Assembly (NCBI RefSeq): GCF_016807805.1
Contig: NZ_CP063362.1
Coordinates: 5,808,501 to 5,872,500, forward strand
DNA: 64,000 bases
Origin: Xanthobacter dioxanivorans
GTDB taxonomy: Bacteria; Pseudomonadota; Alphaproteobacteria; Rhizobiales; Xanthobacteraceae
Reading direction: 5' to 3'
The notes beneath the pieces are model-generated. The model was not told the DNA's origin and did no database searches. It saw only the letters and a program-made list of their open reading frames with translations. The translations under genes and the position numbers were made by a program. Below, in pieces: positions 25,708 to 34,365 of the stretch. The stretch's first letter is position 1; every line of letters begins with the position of its first letter.

Positions 25708-26557
25708 CGGAGCCTCCAAGTCGGGTTTCGGCCAGCGCGAGAATGCCGCGCGTCAGCTCGGCCTCCCGATCCGCGAGCAGGTCGAGGATGGTGAAGTGGT
25801 TGCGGCGCGCCGGCTCCAGAAGCTGCACCGCCCCGCCCCGCGCGTGCCAGAGGGCGGCGAGATCCCGGCTCCAGGTCTTGAAGCCCGCCGTCTCCTCGGC
25901 GCCCACAGCGGCAAGGAGCGGCATCAGCGTGGCTGAAGCGGGCAAGGCGGCGAGGCGCACCAGCGGGCTCGCCGCCGCGGCCTCCGCCTCGGAGAGGGCG
26001 AGGTCCACATTGATCGATGTGCGGCGCAGCGGGCGCAGGTCGAAGGCGCCCGAGATGCCGGCGAGGCCGCAGATGGGCCCGATGCCGCTCTCCACCTGGT
26101 CCAGCGCCAGCATGGCCGCGAGCTGCCCGCCGGCCGAGTGCCCGCCCACCACGATGCGCGGCGGCGCGAGGTGGTCCATGACCCAGGCGAGGGCCGCGCG
26201 CATCTCGTCCAGAATGTCGGCGACGCGCACGTGGGGCACGAGGTCATAGCCGGGGGTCACCACGGTGATGCCGGCGTTCACATAGGGTTCGGCGATGAAG
26301 GAAACGTCGGACTTGTCGAGCGCCCGCCAGTAGCCGCCGTGGATGAAGAACAGAACCGGCGCACCCGGGTCCGCCGGGAAGACGTCGAGCAGGCAGCGCG
26401 GCCCGGCGCCGTAGCGCTGGTTCAGGAGGCCATGGCCGGCATCGCGCAGGGCTGCGCTGAGGCGGCGGTGGCCGTCATAAATGCTCTCGCGCTCGGGATG
26501 CCGCCGGCGCAGGGCGAACTCGGCTTCCAGGGCGGGATCGATGAGGGTTTCGGACAT
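25658..26557 (-). CDS. alpha/beta hydrolase (kynurenine formamidase-like)
   Basis: 299 residues. HGGYW (73-77) forms the oxyanion hole and GHSAGG places the nucleophile Ser at 141, both typical of the arylformamidase/kynurenine formamidase branch. The catalytic His is probably in RRNHFTILD near 257. The family hydrolyses N-formyl amides and carbamoyl or ester bonds. There are no other kynurenine genes nearby, so an amide or ester of a heterocycle breakdown product is the likelier substrate (inference). The C-terminal 16 residues overlap ridA in another frame. The start lies nine bases after livF. Confidence 0.82.
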   Translation of the reverse strand: MSETLIDPALEAEFALRRRHPERESIYDGHRRLSAALRDAGHGLLNQRYGAGPRCLLDVFPADPGAPVLFFIHGGYWRALDKSDVSFIAEPYVNAGITVVTPGYDLVPHVRVADILDEMRAALAWVMDHLAPPRIVVGGHSAGGQLAAMLALDQVESGIGPICGLAGISGAFDLRPLRRTSINVDLALSEAEAAAASPLVRLAALPASATLMPLLAAVGAEETAGFKTWSRDLAALWHARGGAVQLLEPARRNHFTILDLLADREAELTRGILALAETRLGGSDAHPRPSRPHRCPPAV

Positions 26558-26566
26558 GGGGAGGTT

Positions 26567-27280
26567 TCACAGGCCGAGATAGGCGGCGCGGACGCCGGCA
26601 TCGCGCATGAGGACGGCGCCGGCGTCGGCGCGGACGATCTCGCCCTCGGCGAGCACGTAGCCGTGGGCGGCGGAGCGCAGGGCCATGTTGGCGTTCTGCT
26701 CGGCGAGGAGAATGGACATGCCCTCCGCGTTGAGGCGGCGGATGGTGGCGAAGATCTCCTGCACCACGCGCGGGGCGAGGCCCATGGACGGCTCGTCCAG
26801 CAGCAGCAGGCGCGGCCGCCCCATCAGCGCGCGGCCGATGGCGAGCATCTGCTGCTCGCCACCGGACAGGAGCCCGGCCGCCTGCCGGCGCCGTTCCTGC
26901 AGGCGGGGGAACAGCTCGAACACCATGGCGAGATCCTGCGCCACGCCTCGGTCGCGACGCGGCCACAGGCGGCGGAAGGCACCCATCTCCAGGTTTTCCT
27001 CCACCGTCATGGGCGCGAACACGCGCCGGCCTTCCGGCACCAGCGCGAGGCCCCGGGCGAGACGCGCCGAGGTGGAGAGGGCGACGATTTCCTCCCCCGC
27101 CAGCAGGATGCGGCCCGCCGTGGGGCGGATGAGGCCGGCGAGCGTGCGCAGGAGCGTGGTCTTGCCCGCTCCGTTGGCGCCGATGATGCACACGGACTGG
27201 CCCGCCTTCACCGTGAGCGAGACCGCGTGCAGCACCTCGGTGGCGCCGTAGCCGGAGCGCAGATTGCGGACCTCAAGCAT
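26567..27280 (-). CDS. livF: branched-chain-type ABC transporter ATP-binding protein LivF
   Basis: 237 residues. Walker A GANGAGKT (34-41), signature LLSGGEQQML, Walker B LLLDEPSMGL, and the LivF-typical ending DAGVRAAYLGL. One of two ATPases of a HAAT-family importer with the LivG, LivM, LivH and LivK genes upstream. Start overlaps the livG end by eight bases. The symbol denotes the family; the cargo need not be leucine. Confidence 0.9.
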   Translation of the reverse strand: MLEVRNLRSGYGATEVLHAVSLTVKAGQSVCIIGANGAGKTTLLRTLAGLIRPTAGRILLAGEEIVALSTSARLARGLALVPEGRRVFAPMTVEENLEMGAFRRLWPRRDRGVAQDLAMVFELFPRLQERRRQAAGLLSGGEQQMLAIGRALMGRPRLLLLDEPSMGLAPRVVQEIFATIRRLNAEGMSILLAEQNANMALRSAAHGYVLAEGEIVRADAGAVLMRDAGVRAAYLGL

Positions 27281-28049
27281 CCTCCACCTCCTCGCCGAGA
27301 TAGGCGGAGAGCACCTCCGGATGGCTGCGGACCTCGTCCGCCGAGCCTTCGGCGATGCGCCGGCCGTTGTTGAGCACTAGGATGTCATGGGAGAGCGACA
27401 TGACCATGCGCATGTTGTGCTCCACCAGGAGCACGCTCATGCCGTCGCGGTTGAGGCCGCGGATGGTCTGCGCCATGCGGTCCGCCTCGGCGTGGGGCAG
27501 GCCGGCGGCGGGCTCGTCGAGCAGCAGCAGGCGCGGCGCGCCGGCGAGCGCGCGGGCGAGCTCCAGCACCTTCATCTGCCCGAAGGAGAGCGCCCCGGCC
27601 GGCTGGTGCGCCCGGCCCGCGAGGCCGAAGCGCTCCAGCAGCGCCATGCCCGCCTCGGCCATGGTCCGCTCCTCCGCCCGCACGGCGGGGGTGCGAAGCA
27701 TGGCGGTGAGTGTCGTCGCCCGACCGACCAGGTGACGGCCGACCATCACGTTCTCCAGCACCGTCATCTCGCGGAAGATCTGCAGGTTCTGGAAGGTGCG
27801 GGCGATGCCGCGCCGGGCCCGCTCAAAGGTGGGTAGGGGATCGATGCGCGCGCCGTCGAGGAAGATGGCGCCCTCGCTCGGCCGGGTCACGCCGGCGATC
27901 ATGTTGAAGAGCGTGCTCTTGCCGGCGCCGTTGGGGCCGATCACCGCCTTGATCTCCCCGGCCTTCACCTGGAAGGACAGGTCGGCGACGGCGGTGACGC
28001 CGGCAAAGCGGCAGGTAAGGCCGGTAACCTCCAGCAGTGTCGCGCTCAT
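27273..28049 (-). CDS. livG: branched-chain-type ABC transporter ATP-binding protein LivG
   Basis: 258 residues. Walker A GPNGAGKST (38-46), signature region ALSFGQMKVLELARAL, Walker B LLLDEPAAGL, and the LivG-specific insertion around ARTFQNLQIFREMTVLENVMVGRH. The ABC signature reads LSFGQ instead of LSGGQ, common in LivG proteins. It overlaps livM by four bases (ATGA) and livF by eight, so translation is coupled. Confidence 0.9.
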   Translation of the reverse strand: MSATLLEVTGLTCRFAGVTAVADLSFQVKAGEIKAVIGPNGAGKSTLFNMIAGVTRPSEGAIFLDGARIDPLPTFERARRGIARTFQNLQIFREMTVLENVMVGRHLVGRATTLTAMLRTPAVRAEERTMAEAGMALLERFGLAGRAHQPAGALSFGQMKVLELARALAGAPRLLLLDEPAAGLPHAEADRMAQTIRGLNRDGMSVLLVEHNMRMVMSLSHDILVLNNGRRIAEGSADEVRSHPEVLSAYLGEEVEDA

Positions 28050-29044
28050 GACGCCTTCCTCCGCAGCGCGCGGGCGATTGCCGCGGGAATGCCCGCGAGG
28101 CCGCCCGGGAAGAGAATGAGCACCACCAGCATGCCCAGGCCGAACAGCATCAGCTCCGCATCCTCGTAGTCGAGCAGGACTTGCGGCACCGCGGTGTAGA
28201 CGATGGCGCCGAGCACCGGGCCGAAGAAGGTGCCCGCCCCGCCGATGGCCACCATCACCAGCAGCATGATGGAGGGGGCGATGCCGAAGGTCTCCGGCGA
28301 GGCATACTGGTTCACGTGCACGTAGAGGCTGCCGGCGACCCCCGCCATGGCGGCGCTGAGCACGAAGACGACGAGCTTGGTGCGGAAACTATCGATGCCC
28401 ACGGCTTCGGCGCCGAGCTCGTTGGTGGCCACCGCCCGCACCGCGCGGCCGACCCGCGAGCGAAGCAGGTGGAGGATGGCGAGCATGACGAGGAAGGCCA
28501 CCGCCCAGACCAGCGGGAACACCTTCATCTCGGTGTCGAGGGCGTGGCCGAAGAGGGAGAAGGGGGCCACCCCGAGCAGGCCGTTCGGCCCGCCGGTGAG
28601 ATCCACCAACTGGGTGAAGAACACGACGAGGATGGCGTTCCAACCGAGCGTCGCCATGGCGAGGTAGTGCCCGCGTAGCCGCAGCGCCGGAATGCCGATG
28701 AGGAGCGCGCCCAGCCCTGCCACCAGCGCCGCCGCCGGCAGGCCCATCCAGGGGCTGATGCCATACTTCACATTGAGGATGCCGCTCGCATAGGCGCCGA
28801 GGCCGAAGAAGCCGGCATGGGCGAGCGAGATCTGCCCGCCATAGCCCATGAGCAGGTTGAGCGAGGCGATGAGGATGAGGTTGATGAGCGCCAGGTTGGC
28901 GAGGGAAACCCAATAGGCGTTGGGCAACAGGAACGGCGCCGTCGCGAGCACAAGCCACACCAGCACCAGCCGGCCGTGCTGCGAGAGGCGGCGGGCCGGC
29001 GCCGCGGACTGCATCTCGGCGGGATGGACGTCGAAGGTCGCCAT
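28046..29044 (-). CDS. livM: branched-chain-type ABC transporter permease LivM
   Basis: 332 residues with eight to ten hydrophobic segments. Family motifs LMGYGGQISLAHAGFFGLGAYA (65-86), ALRLRGHYLAMATLG and GGAGTFFGPVLGA are intact. Forms the membrane channel with LivH. It starts four bases after the livH stop and overlaps livG by four bases. In this locus it probably imports the heterocyclic compound or a breakdown product (inference). Confidence 0.9.
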   Translation of the reverse strand: MATFDVHPAEMQSAAPARRLSQHGRLVLVWLVLATAPFLLPNAYWVSLANLALINLILIASLNLLMGYGGQISLAHAGFFGLGAYASGILNVKYGISPWMGLPAAALVAGLGALLIGIPALRLRGHYLAMATLGWNAILVVFFTQLVDLTGGPNGLLGVAPFSLFGHALDTEMKVFPLVWAVAFLVMLAILHLLRSRVGRAVRAVATNELGAEAVGIDSFRTKLVVFVLSAAMAGVAGSLYVHVNQYASPETFGIAPSIMLLVMVAIGGAGTFFGPVLGAIVYTAVPQVLLDYEDAELMLFGLGMLVVLILFPGGLAGIPAAIARALRRKAS

Positions 29045-29048
29045 CGCC

Positions 29049-29930
29049 TCAAACCTTCACGATGTCGGCCCGCCCGAGCAGCCCGGAGGGCCGCGCGAAC
29101 AGGATGAGGAGCAGCACGGCGAAGGCGATGGCGTCCTTGAAGTCGGAGGAGATGTAGAAGCTGCCGAACGCCTCCAGCAGCCCCAGCGCCAGCCCGCCCA
29201 CCACCGCCCCCGGCAGGCTGCCGACCCCGCCCAGCATGGCGGCGCTGAAACCCTTGAAGCCGAACATGGCGCCCTGGTCGTAGGAGGCCAACGTCAGCGG
29301 CGTGACGATGGCCCCCGCCAGCGCGCCGGCCAGCGCCGCGATGCCGAAGGAGACGAGAATGGTGCCCTGCACGTTCACGCCGACGATGGAGGCCGCCTCC
29401 CGGTCCGCCGCCGCGGCGCGCAGGGCCTTGCCCAGCATGGAGCGCTCGAAGAAGGCGTGCATCACCGCGAGGAAGGCCAGCGTGATGGCGATGATCCACA
29501 GGGTCTGCGCCTGGATGCTCACCCCGCCGAGGGAGAGGGTGGTGTTGCCGGAGAAGCCGGCATAGCCCACCGGCTTCTTGCCCAGCACCAGCATGATGAG
29601 GCTGCGGGTGAGGATGGAGAGGCCGATGGTGACAAGGGTGATCACCAGCGCATCCGGCCGCCGCAGGGGGCGCACCACCAGCCGCTCGGAAAGCAGGCCC
29701 ACCACGCCCACCAGCACCACCGCCGCCACCACCGCGAGGCCGATGCCGGAGAAGGTGCCGATGAGCAGCGCGGTGATCATGCCGCCCATCACCACCCATT
29801 CGCCCTGGGCGAAGTTCATGGCGCCGGTGCTCTTGAACACCACGTTGAAGCCGAGTGCCACCAGGGCATAGACGGCCCCCGTGCCGATGCCGGACACGAG
29901 GACCTGGAGGAGTGCGGATCCGGTCTGCAT
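29049..29930 (-). CDS. livH: branched-chain-type ABC transporter permease LivH
   Basis: 293 residues with eight hydrophobic segments and the LivH motifs GIGTGAVYALVALGFNVVFKSTGAMNFAQGEWV (near 12-44, quoted in part for the GxxYALVALG and NFAQGE cores) and GFKGFSAAMLGGVGSLPGA. The ATG at 29930 begins exactly at the hydrophobic segment. Upstream lies a 211-base gap containing three strong hairpins that separate it from the diiron genes, so transporter expression may be adjusted relative to the enzymes. Confidence 0.88.
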   Translation of the reverse strand: MQTGSALLQVLVSGIGTGAVYALVALGFNVVFKSTGAMNFAQGEWVVMGGMITALLIGTFSGIGLAVVAAVVLVGVVGLLSERLVVRPLRRPDALVITLVTIGLSILTRSLIMLVLGKKPVGYAGFSGNTTLSLGGVSIQAQTLWIIAITLAFLAVMHAFFERSMLGKALRAAAADREAASIVGVNVQGTILVSFGIAALAGALAGAIVTPLTLASYDQGAMFGFKGFSAAMLGGVGSLPGAVVGGLALGLLEAFGSFYISSDFKDAIAFAVLLLILFARPSGLLGRADIVKV

Positions 29931-29970
29931 CAAGGGGCTCTCTCGCGGGCTTCTTTCTGGAGCTGTGCGG

Positions 29971-30128
29971 CGCCTCCCCTGCGGGAGGCGGTGTGAAAGG
30001 GTCCCGGCCATCCACCCATTGCCTGCGCCGGAGGGATCAGGGCTGCCCCCGGCGGAGCCGCGCGGATGGCCGGGACAGTCCCGGCCGTGAAGGGTGATGC
30101 CCCCTTGCTGCCCGTTCGCGCGAACGGG
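29971..30128 (-). promoter_or_regulatory. cluster of three hairpins between diiron genes and livHMGF
   Basis: Three separate perfect inverted repeats: CGCCTCCC/GGGAGGCG (29971-29978/29983-29990), GGCCGGGA/TCCCGGCC (30068-30075/30079-30086) and an 18-bp palindrome CCCGTTCGC/GCGAACGGG (30111-30128). They fill the only sizeable gap between the diiron genes and livH. They could be attenuators, mRNA-stability elements or a terminator plus operator. Confidence 0.55.
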
Positions 30129-30141
30129 TCCTCTGGCCGGA

Positions 30142-31077
30142 TCAGAAGCTGCGCATGCGGTTGGTCTCGAACGCCGGCAGGGTGATGCCGAGCTCGGCGA
30201 GCCGGGTGCGCGCATTGCCGGCATAGGTCGCCAGCGCGTCTTCCTCCGCCGCGCGCGGCGCGCCGCCGAGCCCCGCGTCCGCGACGATCGCGTCGGCCTC
30301 GGCTTCCGCCCGGGCCAGCTCCGGGGCGAGCCAGGGGCAGTGGTAGCCCTTCAGCACCACGTCGCGCACATAGTCGCAAAGCTCCGATGCGATGGTTTCG
30401 CGCTCGTCCTTGCTCCAGCCTTCCGCCCGGGCGGCGAGGTAGAGCCAGCCGAAGGCGGCATGGCGTTCCTTGTCGGCGATCACATGGTCGAGCACGCCCT
30501 GGACCGCGGGGTTGGACGCATGCGCCCGCCACGCCCGCGCCAGCTCCAGCTCCAGCCCGTCCTCGAACGCCGCGTGGGCGGCCACATAGGCGTCGAGCAT
30601 CTGGCCGGCGCCCATCACCCGACGGTGGAGGTGCCGGTTGAATACCGCCTCGTAAGCCGGCGCGGCCGGGCGCGCGATGCGCCCGCCGAAGCCTTCCGCG
30701 AGGCGGTCGAAGCACTCCACGTGCCAGGCTTCCTCGGTGTTGCGGGTGGTGAGGTAGAATTTGGGATCGATCTCCCGTCCCACCTCCATGCAGAAGCGCA
30801 CGATGAGGGCCGGCGTTTCGGTAAGGCCGGTGGACTCGGTCCACACCCGGCGGCTCCAGGTGCGGCGCGCGGCTTCACGGACGGGCTCGGGATAGCCCTC
30901 CGGAGCGAGGGCGCCCCAGTCCACGTCGCGATGCGGGTTCCAGCGCCCGGCCTTGCCGGTGTCGTAGAGGTCGCGGATCTGCGGCAGGGTGACGTTCATC
31001 TCGAGCGGAAAGCGCCGCTCGACGAGCAGCCGCAGCGGCGGCAGGGAGGGCTCTGCCCTCACGGCATGGAGCGGCAT
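30142..31077 (-). CDS. ferritin-like diiron-type protein, paralogue A (iron site partly lost)
   Basis: 311 residues, all helical, homologous throughout to the next upstream gene product. Shared features are the N-terminal FPL...LPQIRDLYD, WNPHRDVDWGAL, a first ExxH (Glu116-His119, TEEAWH) and RHAAFGW. The second ExxH is not intact: by gapless alignment with paralogue B, Glu207 of B corresponds to Lys203 here, with His206 retained. The helix-3 Glu pair of B aligns with Asp/Gly. It may therefore be a structural or regulatory partner of B in a heteromer. The start ATG 31077 lies one base after the B stop and is supported by alignment of the N-terminal segment (FPLEMNV versus FPLTFNS). Exact family is not known to me. 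Confidence 0.75.
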   Translation of the reverse strand: MPLHAVRAEPSLPPLRLLVERRFPLEMNVTLPQIRDLYDTGKAGRWNPHRDVDWGALAPEGYPEPVREAARRTWSRRVWTESTGLTETPALIVRFCMEVGREIDPKFYLTTRNTEEAWHVECFDRLAEGFGGRIARPAAPAYEAVFNRHLHRRVMGAGQMLDAYVAAHAAFEDGLELELARAWRAHASNPAVQGVLDHVIADKERHAAFGWLYLAARAEGWSKDERETIASELCDYVRDVVLKGYHCPWLAPELARAEAEADAIVADAGLGGAPRAAEEDALATYAGNARTRLAELGITLPAFETNRMRSF

Positions 31078-31078
31078 C

Positions 31079-32032
31079 TCAGATGGTCCCGAGCTTCGGG
31101 TGGCTGAAGGGCGGCAGGTTGATGCCGAGCGTGCGCATCTGGTCGCGGATGCGCTGGACGGTGGCGATGAAGACCGGCTTCTCCATCTCCTCCACCGTGG
31201 AGCCGAGGCCGGCCTCGTAGGTGACGCGGTCCGCCTCGACCTCGGCGCGGGAGGCCGGGTTCTCCGGCGCGAGCCAGGCGCTGTGGTAGCCGTTGAGTTC
31301 CACCTTCTCCATCATGGTGATGACCGAGTCCTCGATCATCTTTTTCTGCTCGGGCGAGAGGGTGTCGCAGATGGCCTCGAGGAAATACCAGCCGAAGGCG
31401 CAGTGCCGGCTTTCGTCGCGCATGATGTAGCGCACGATCTGCTTGGCCACCGGATCGTGCGTCACGTCGTTCAGGTGCTTGAACACGTCGAAGGCGATCT
31501 CCTCCGCCGTGCACACCAGGGCAGCGATGATGCCTTCCAGCGGCACCTCGGCATTGAGCGCGGCGCGGCGCACGCCATGGGTGGAGACCGAGCCCTCGAA
31601 CAGCTCCTGCACCGGCTTGTCGATGTAGCCGCCGAGCTTCTCCGCCATGGCGTGACAGGCCTCGGCGTGGCGCGCCTCCTCCTGCGAGCGGATGGTGAAG
31701 AACAGCTGCATGTCGGACGGGCGGTTCTCCACCCCGAAGCGCACCTGCAAAGCCGGGCTCTCCGAGATGGCGCCATACTCGCTCCACGCCCGCCGGCTCC
31801 AGTAGAGACGGGCGGCGTAGCGCTGCTCATCGGTATACCTGGAGGGGTCGAGCTGGTCCCAGTCCACGTCAGTCTTGGGATCCCACTGGTTCCGCGTGGC
31901 GGCGTGGAACAGCTCGCGGATGCGCGGAAGGTCGGAATTGAAGGTCAGCGGAAAGCGGTCTTCCGGCGCGTCCAGCAGCGTCTGGACCACCTCGAACGCC
32001 TGTTCGGCGGACATGTCACGCGAAAGGGCCAT
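31079..32032 (-). CDS. ferritin-like diiron carboxylate protein, paralogue B (putative oxygenase)
   Basis: 317 residues, all helical. The metal-ligand pattern of ferritin-like diiron oxygenases is complete: ExxH at Glu119-His122 (QEEARH), a helix-3 Glu at 177 or 178 (TAEEIAFD), ExxH at Glu207-His210 (DESRHCAFGW), and candidate helix-1 carboxylates around 84-91. Related folds include AurF-type N-oxygenases and other bacterial monooxygenases; I cannot assign it to a named subfamily. In this locus it would activate O2 on a nitrogen-rich substrate (inference). The gene starts 27 bases after livK and is directly followed by paralogue A. No dedicated reductase is encoded nearby, so an electron donor must come from elsewhere. 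Confidence 0.78.
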   Translation of the reverse strand: MALSRDMSAEQAFEVVQTLLDAPEDRFPLTFNSDLPRIRELFHAATRNQWDPKTDVDWDQLDPSRYTDEQRYAARLYWSRRAWSEYGAISESPALQVRFGVENRPSDMQLFFTIRSQEEARHAEACHAMAEKLGGYIDKPVQELFEGSVSTHGVRRAALNAEVPLEGIIAALVCTAEEIAFDVFKHLNDVTHDPVAKQIVRYIMRDESRHCAFGWYFLEAICDTLSPEQKKMIEDSVITMMEKVELNGYHSAWLAPENPASRAEVEADRVTYEAGLGSTVEEMEKPVFIATVQRIRDQMRTLGINLPPFSHPKLGTI

Positions 32033-32059
32033 GGCTTGTTCCTCCGGTCTGGATGTCGA

Positions 32060-33238
32060 TCAGTCGTAGTCGACGAGGTTGAAGCGGCCATCACGCCAGT
32101 TGACGAGCACGATGTCCTGCTTCGACAGCCCCGAATGACGCTCCGGCGAGAAGGTGAACACGCCACTGATGCCGGGGAAATTCTTGATCTGCTCGATGCC
32201 CTGCGGCAGCTTGGAAAGATCGCCGCCCACGTTCTTCAGCCCCTCGCGGGCGAGGAGCGCGGCATCATAGGACTCGGCCGCATAGATGCTCGGCGGACGC
32301 TTGAAGCGCGCCTCGTAGTCCTTCATCAGCTTGAGGATGCCGGGCTTGAGCGGGTCCTTGTCCGGCAGCTGGTCGCCCACCGGCAGCTTCAGGGAGGCCA
32401 GCAGCAGCGGCTTGGCCGCCTCGCCGGCGAGCTTCATGTAGTCGGCGGAAACGAAGCCATAGCTGTGGATCAGCGTCTTGTTGTCGAGCCCGAGCTGCAT
32501 CGCCTGCTTGAGGAAGACCACGCCGGCCGGGGTCACCGTCCAGGCGATGATGGCTTCCGCGCCGCTGTCGCGGATGCGGGTGAGCTGGGGCATCATGTCG
32601 GTGTCGGAGGGGGCGAAGGATTCGTAGATGACATCGAGGCCGCGCTTGGGGCCGACGATCTTCATCTGCGCCACCGCGCCCTGGCCGAAGCCGGAGGTGT
32701 CCGCCAGCAGGGCAACCTTCTTGATGTTCTTCTTGTCCAGGTAGTCAGCGATGCGCTCCAGCACGTCGCCGTCGTCCACCGTGGCCTTGAACACGTACTG
32801 GCGCTCGGCGACCGGGGTGACGATGGCCAGCGCCCCCTCGGAGGAGATGAAGGGCACCTTGGCGCCGTTGGCGATGGGCGCCATGGCCAGCGCGATGCCG
32901 CTCATGTTGCCGCCGGACAGGATCATGTCCACCTTGTCCTGGCTGATCAGGCGGCGGGTGGCGGAGATGCCCTTCTGGGTCTGGCTTTCCGCATCGTAGT
33001 AGGTCCACTCGATCTTGCGGCCGCCGAGGCCGCCGGCGGCGTTGAACTCGTCCATCGCCAGTTCCAGGCCGGCCTTCATGTCCTCGCCGAGGAAGGCCGC
33101 GGGCCCGGTGACGGAGAGGATGGAGCCGATGCGCATCGGCCCCTCGGCGGCCCGGGCCATGCCGGCTGCGCCCACGCCCGAAACCGCGAGGGCGGCGCCG
33201 GGCACCATCTTCAGGAAGCTGCGTCGTCCGAAATGCAT
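32060..33238 (-). CDS. livK: ABC transporter substrate-binding protein, LivK type, Tat-exported
   Basis: 392 residues. The N-terminus GRRSFLKMVPGAALAVSGVG, followed by AxA, is a twin-arginine signal, so the folded protein is exported to the periplasm. The mature part (RIGSILSVTGPAAFLGEDMKAG...) is a type I periplasmic binding fold of the HAAT family. Amide-responsive and branched-chain-binding homologues share this layout; ligand unknown. It is the first gene of the livK-diiron-livHMGF run, with GntR encoded 100 bases upstream on the same strand. Confidence 0.88.
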   Translation of the reverse strand: MHFGRRSFLKMVPGAALAVSGVGAAGMARAAEGPMRIGSILSVTGPAAFLGEDMKAGLELAMDEFNAAGGLGGRKIEWTYYDAESQTQKGISATRRLISQDKVDMILSGGNMSGIALAMAPIANGAKVPFISSEGALAIVTPVAERQYVFKATVDDGDVLERIADYLDKKNIKKVALLADTSGFGQGAVAQMKIVGPKRGLDVIYESFAPSDTDMMPQLTRIRDSGAEAIIAWTVTPAGVVFLKQAMQLGLDNKTLIHSYGFVSADYMKLAGEAAKPLLLASLKLPVGDQLPDKDPLKPGILKLMKDYEARFKRPPSIYAAESYDAALLAREGLKNVGGDLSKLPQGIEQIKNFPGISGVFTFSPERHSGLSKQDIVLVNWRDGRFNLVDYD

Positions 33239-33338
33239 CTTAAGCCCCCTCCAGAAGGGCGCGTCGGCGCCCTGTTGACCGATGATCGGGCGACACCGCG
33301 CCCCGTCCGAAACTCGTGATGGAAAGCGCGATGGGCGG

Positions 33339-34160
33339 TCAGTCGTCGTGGACGCCGCTGCGGTCGATGTCCGGAACGGAACTGCCGCCGCGGGATAGCG
33401 GCACGCTGAGCGAGTAGCGCACCAGATCGGCGCGATGGACGGTATGGCCGCACATGACCAAGCGCCCGCCCGCTTCGCGATAGCGCAGCGTGCGGATCAG
33501 CACCGGCGCGCCGGGGGTGAGATGCAGGTATTCCACCTCCTCGGGACCGGCGATGCCGGCCTCGATGGTGAAATCGCCGGTCTTGAGGTCCACCTTCTGC
33601 CAGAGGCGGTGAAGGGGCGAATCGTGCACCGCCTCCTCGGTCCAGTCGGTGACAAGGTCGGCGGGGACGTAGCGATAATCCACGGCCAGCGGCACGCGCG
33701 CGGCGGTGCGCAGGCGCTTGATGAAGAGCACCGGCAGGCCGGCCTCGGCCTCCAGCGTCGCCGCCACGGCCTCGTCCGCCGGCCCCCGCTCGAAGGCGAG
33801 CACACTCGCCTGCATGGGCATGCCGGTGGCCGCCCACTGATTGAGAAAGTCCATGCCGGGATTGAAGCGCTCTTCCAGCTTGCGCACGGCGACGAACGTG
33901 CCAAGGCCGCGGCTGCGGGTGAGAAGCCCCTCCTGCACCAGTTCCGCCACCGCCTGGCGGGCGGTGTCGCGGCTGACGCCGAACATGGTGCAGAGCTGCT
34001 CGTCCGAATAGAAACGCCGGTCCGCCTGCTCCCATTTCAGGATGATGCCGATGAGCCGCTGCTTGATCTGCGCGTAGAGCGGCAGGGGCGAAGCCCGGTC
34101 GAGCGGCGGAAAAGACCACTCGCTGTCGGGAACCGGAACGCTCGTCGCGGGATCGGACAT
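33339..34160 (-). CDS. GntR/HutC-family transcriptional regulator
   Basis: 273 residues: an N-terminal winged helix (PLYAQIKQRL...FYSDEQLCTMFGVSRDTARQAVAELVQEGLLTRSRGLGTFVA, about 33-97) and a UTRA effector domain (about 115-255). HutC-type regulators usually repress catabolic or transport operons and release DNA on binding a pathway metabolite. The chosen ATG, 34160, gives the usual spacing to the helix-turn-helix; an in-frame ATG at 34205 would overlap the palindrome that is the likely operator. It is upstream of livK on the same strand and divergent from the dihydroxyacetone kinase. Confidence 0.88.
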   Translation of the reverse strand: MSDPATSVPVPDSEWSFPPLDRASPLPLYAQIKQRLIGIILKWEQADRRFYSDEQLCTMFGVSRDTARQAVAELVQEGLLTRSRGLGTFVAVRKLEERFNPGMDFLNQWAATGMPMQASVLAFERGPADEAVAATLEAEAGLPVLFIKRLRTAARVPLAVDYRYVPADLVTDWTEEAVHDSPLHRLWQKVDLKTGDFTIEAGIAGPEEVEYLHLTPGAPVLIRTLRYREAGGRLVMCGHTVHRADLVRYSLSVPLSRGGSSVPDIDRSGVHDD

Positions 34161-34191
34161 GGCGTGGAGCCTGCCTCTGAATGACTGCTTA

Positions 34192-34213
34192 TAGGAATGT
34201 ATGATCATTCCTA
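34192..34213. promoter_or_regulatory. candidate GntR operator palindrome
   Basis: TAGGAATG (34192-34199) and CATTCCTA (34206-34213) form a perfect 8-bp inverted repeat around TATGAT. It is AT-rich, lies 32 bases upstream of the gntR start in the divergent region, and is the kind of site HutC-type regulators use for autoregulation. Confidence 0.55.
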
Positions 34214-34365
34214 CATTTATACAACTGCGTTTTTCAGCAACCAAATCCTCCGGGGCCGGATCGACGGGACACCCCGCCGCTCCCTCGCGTGAGCGCTCCG
34301 TCTCTGGGATGCGACAGCGGGGCCGGATAAGGTCGTCGCCGGAACGCCCAAGACGGAAATCCGCG

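Noticed and set aside
25658..26557. Kynurenine formamidase (kynB) assignment
   Set aside because: The HGGYW and GHSAGG motifs fit the fold, but no tryptophan/kynurenine genes are near, so only the broader hydrolase call is kept.
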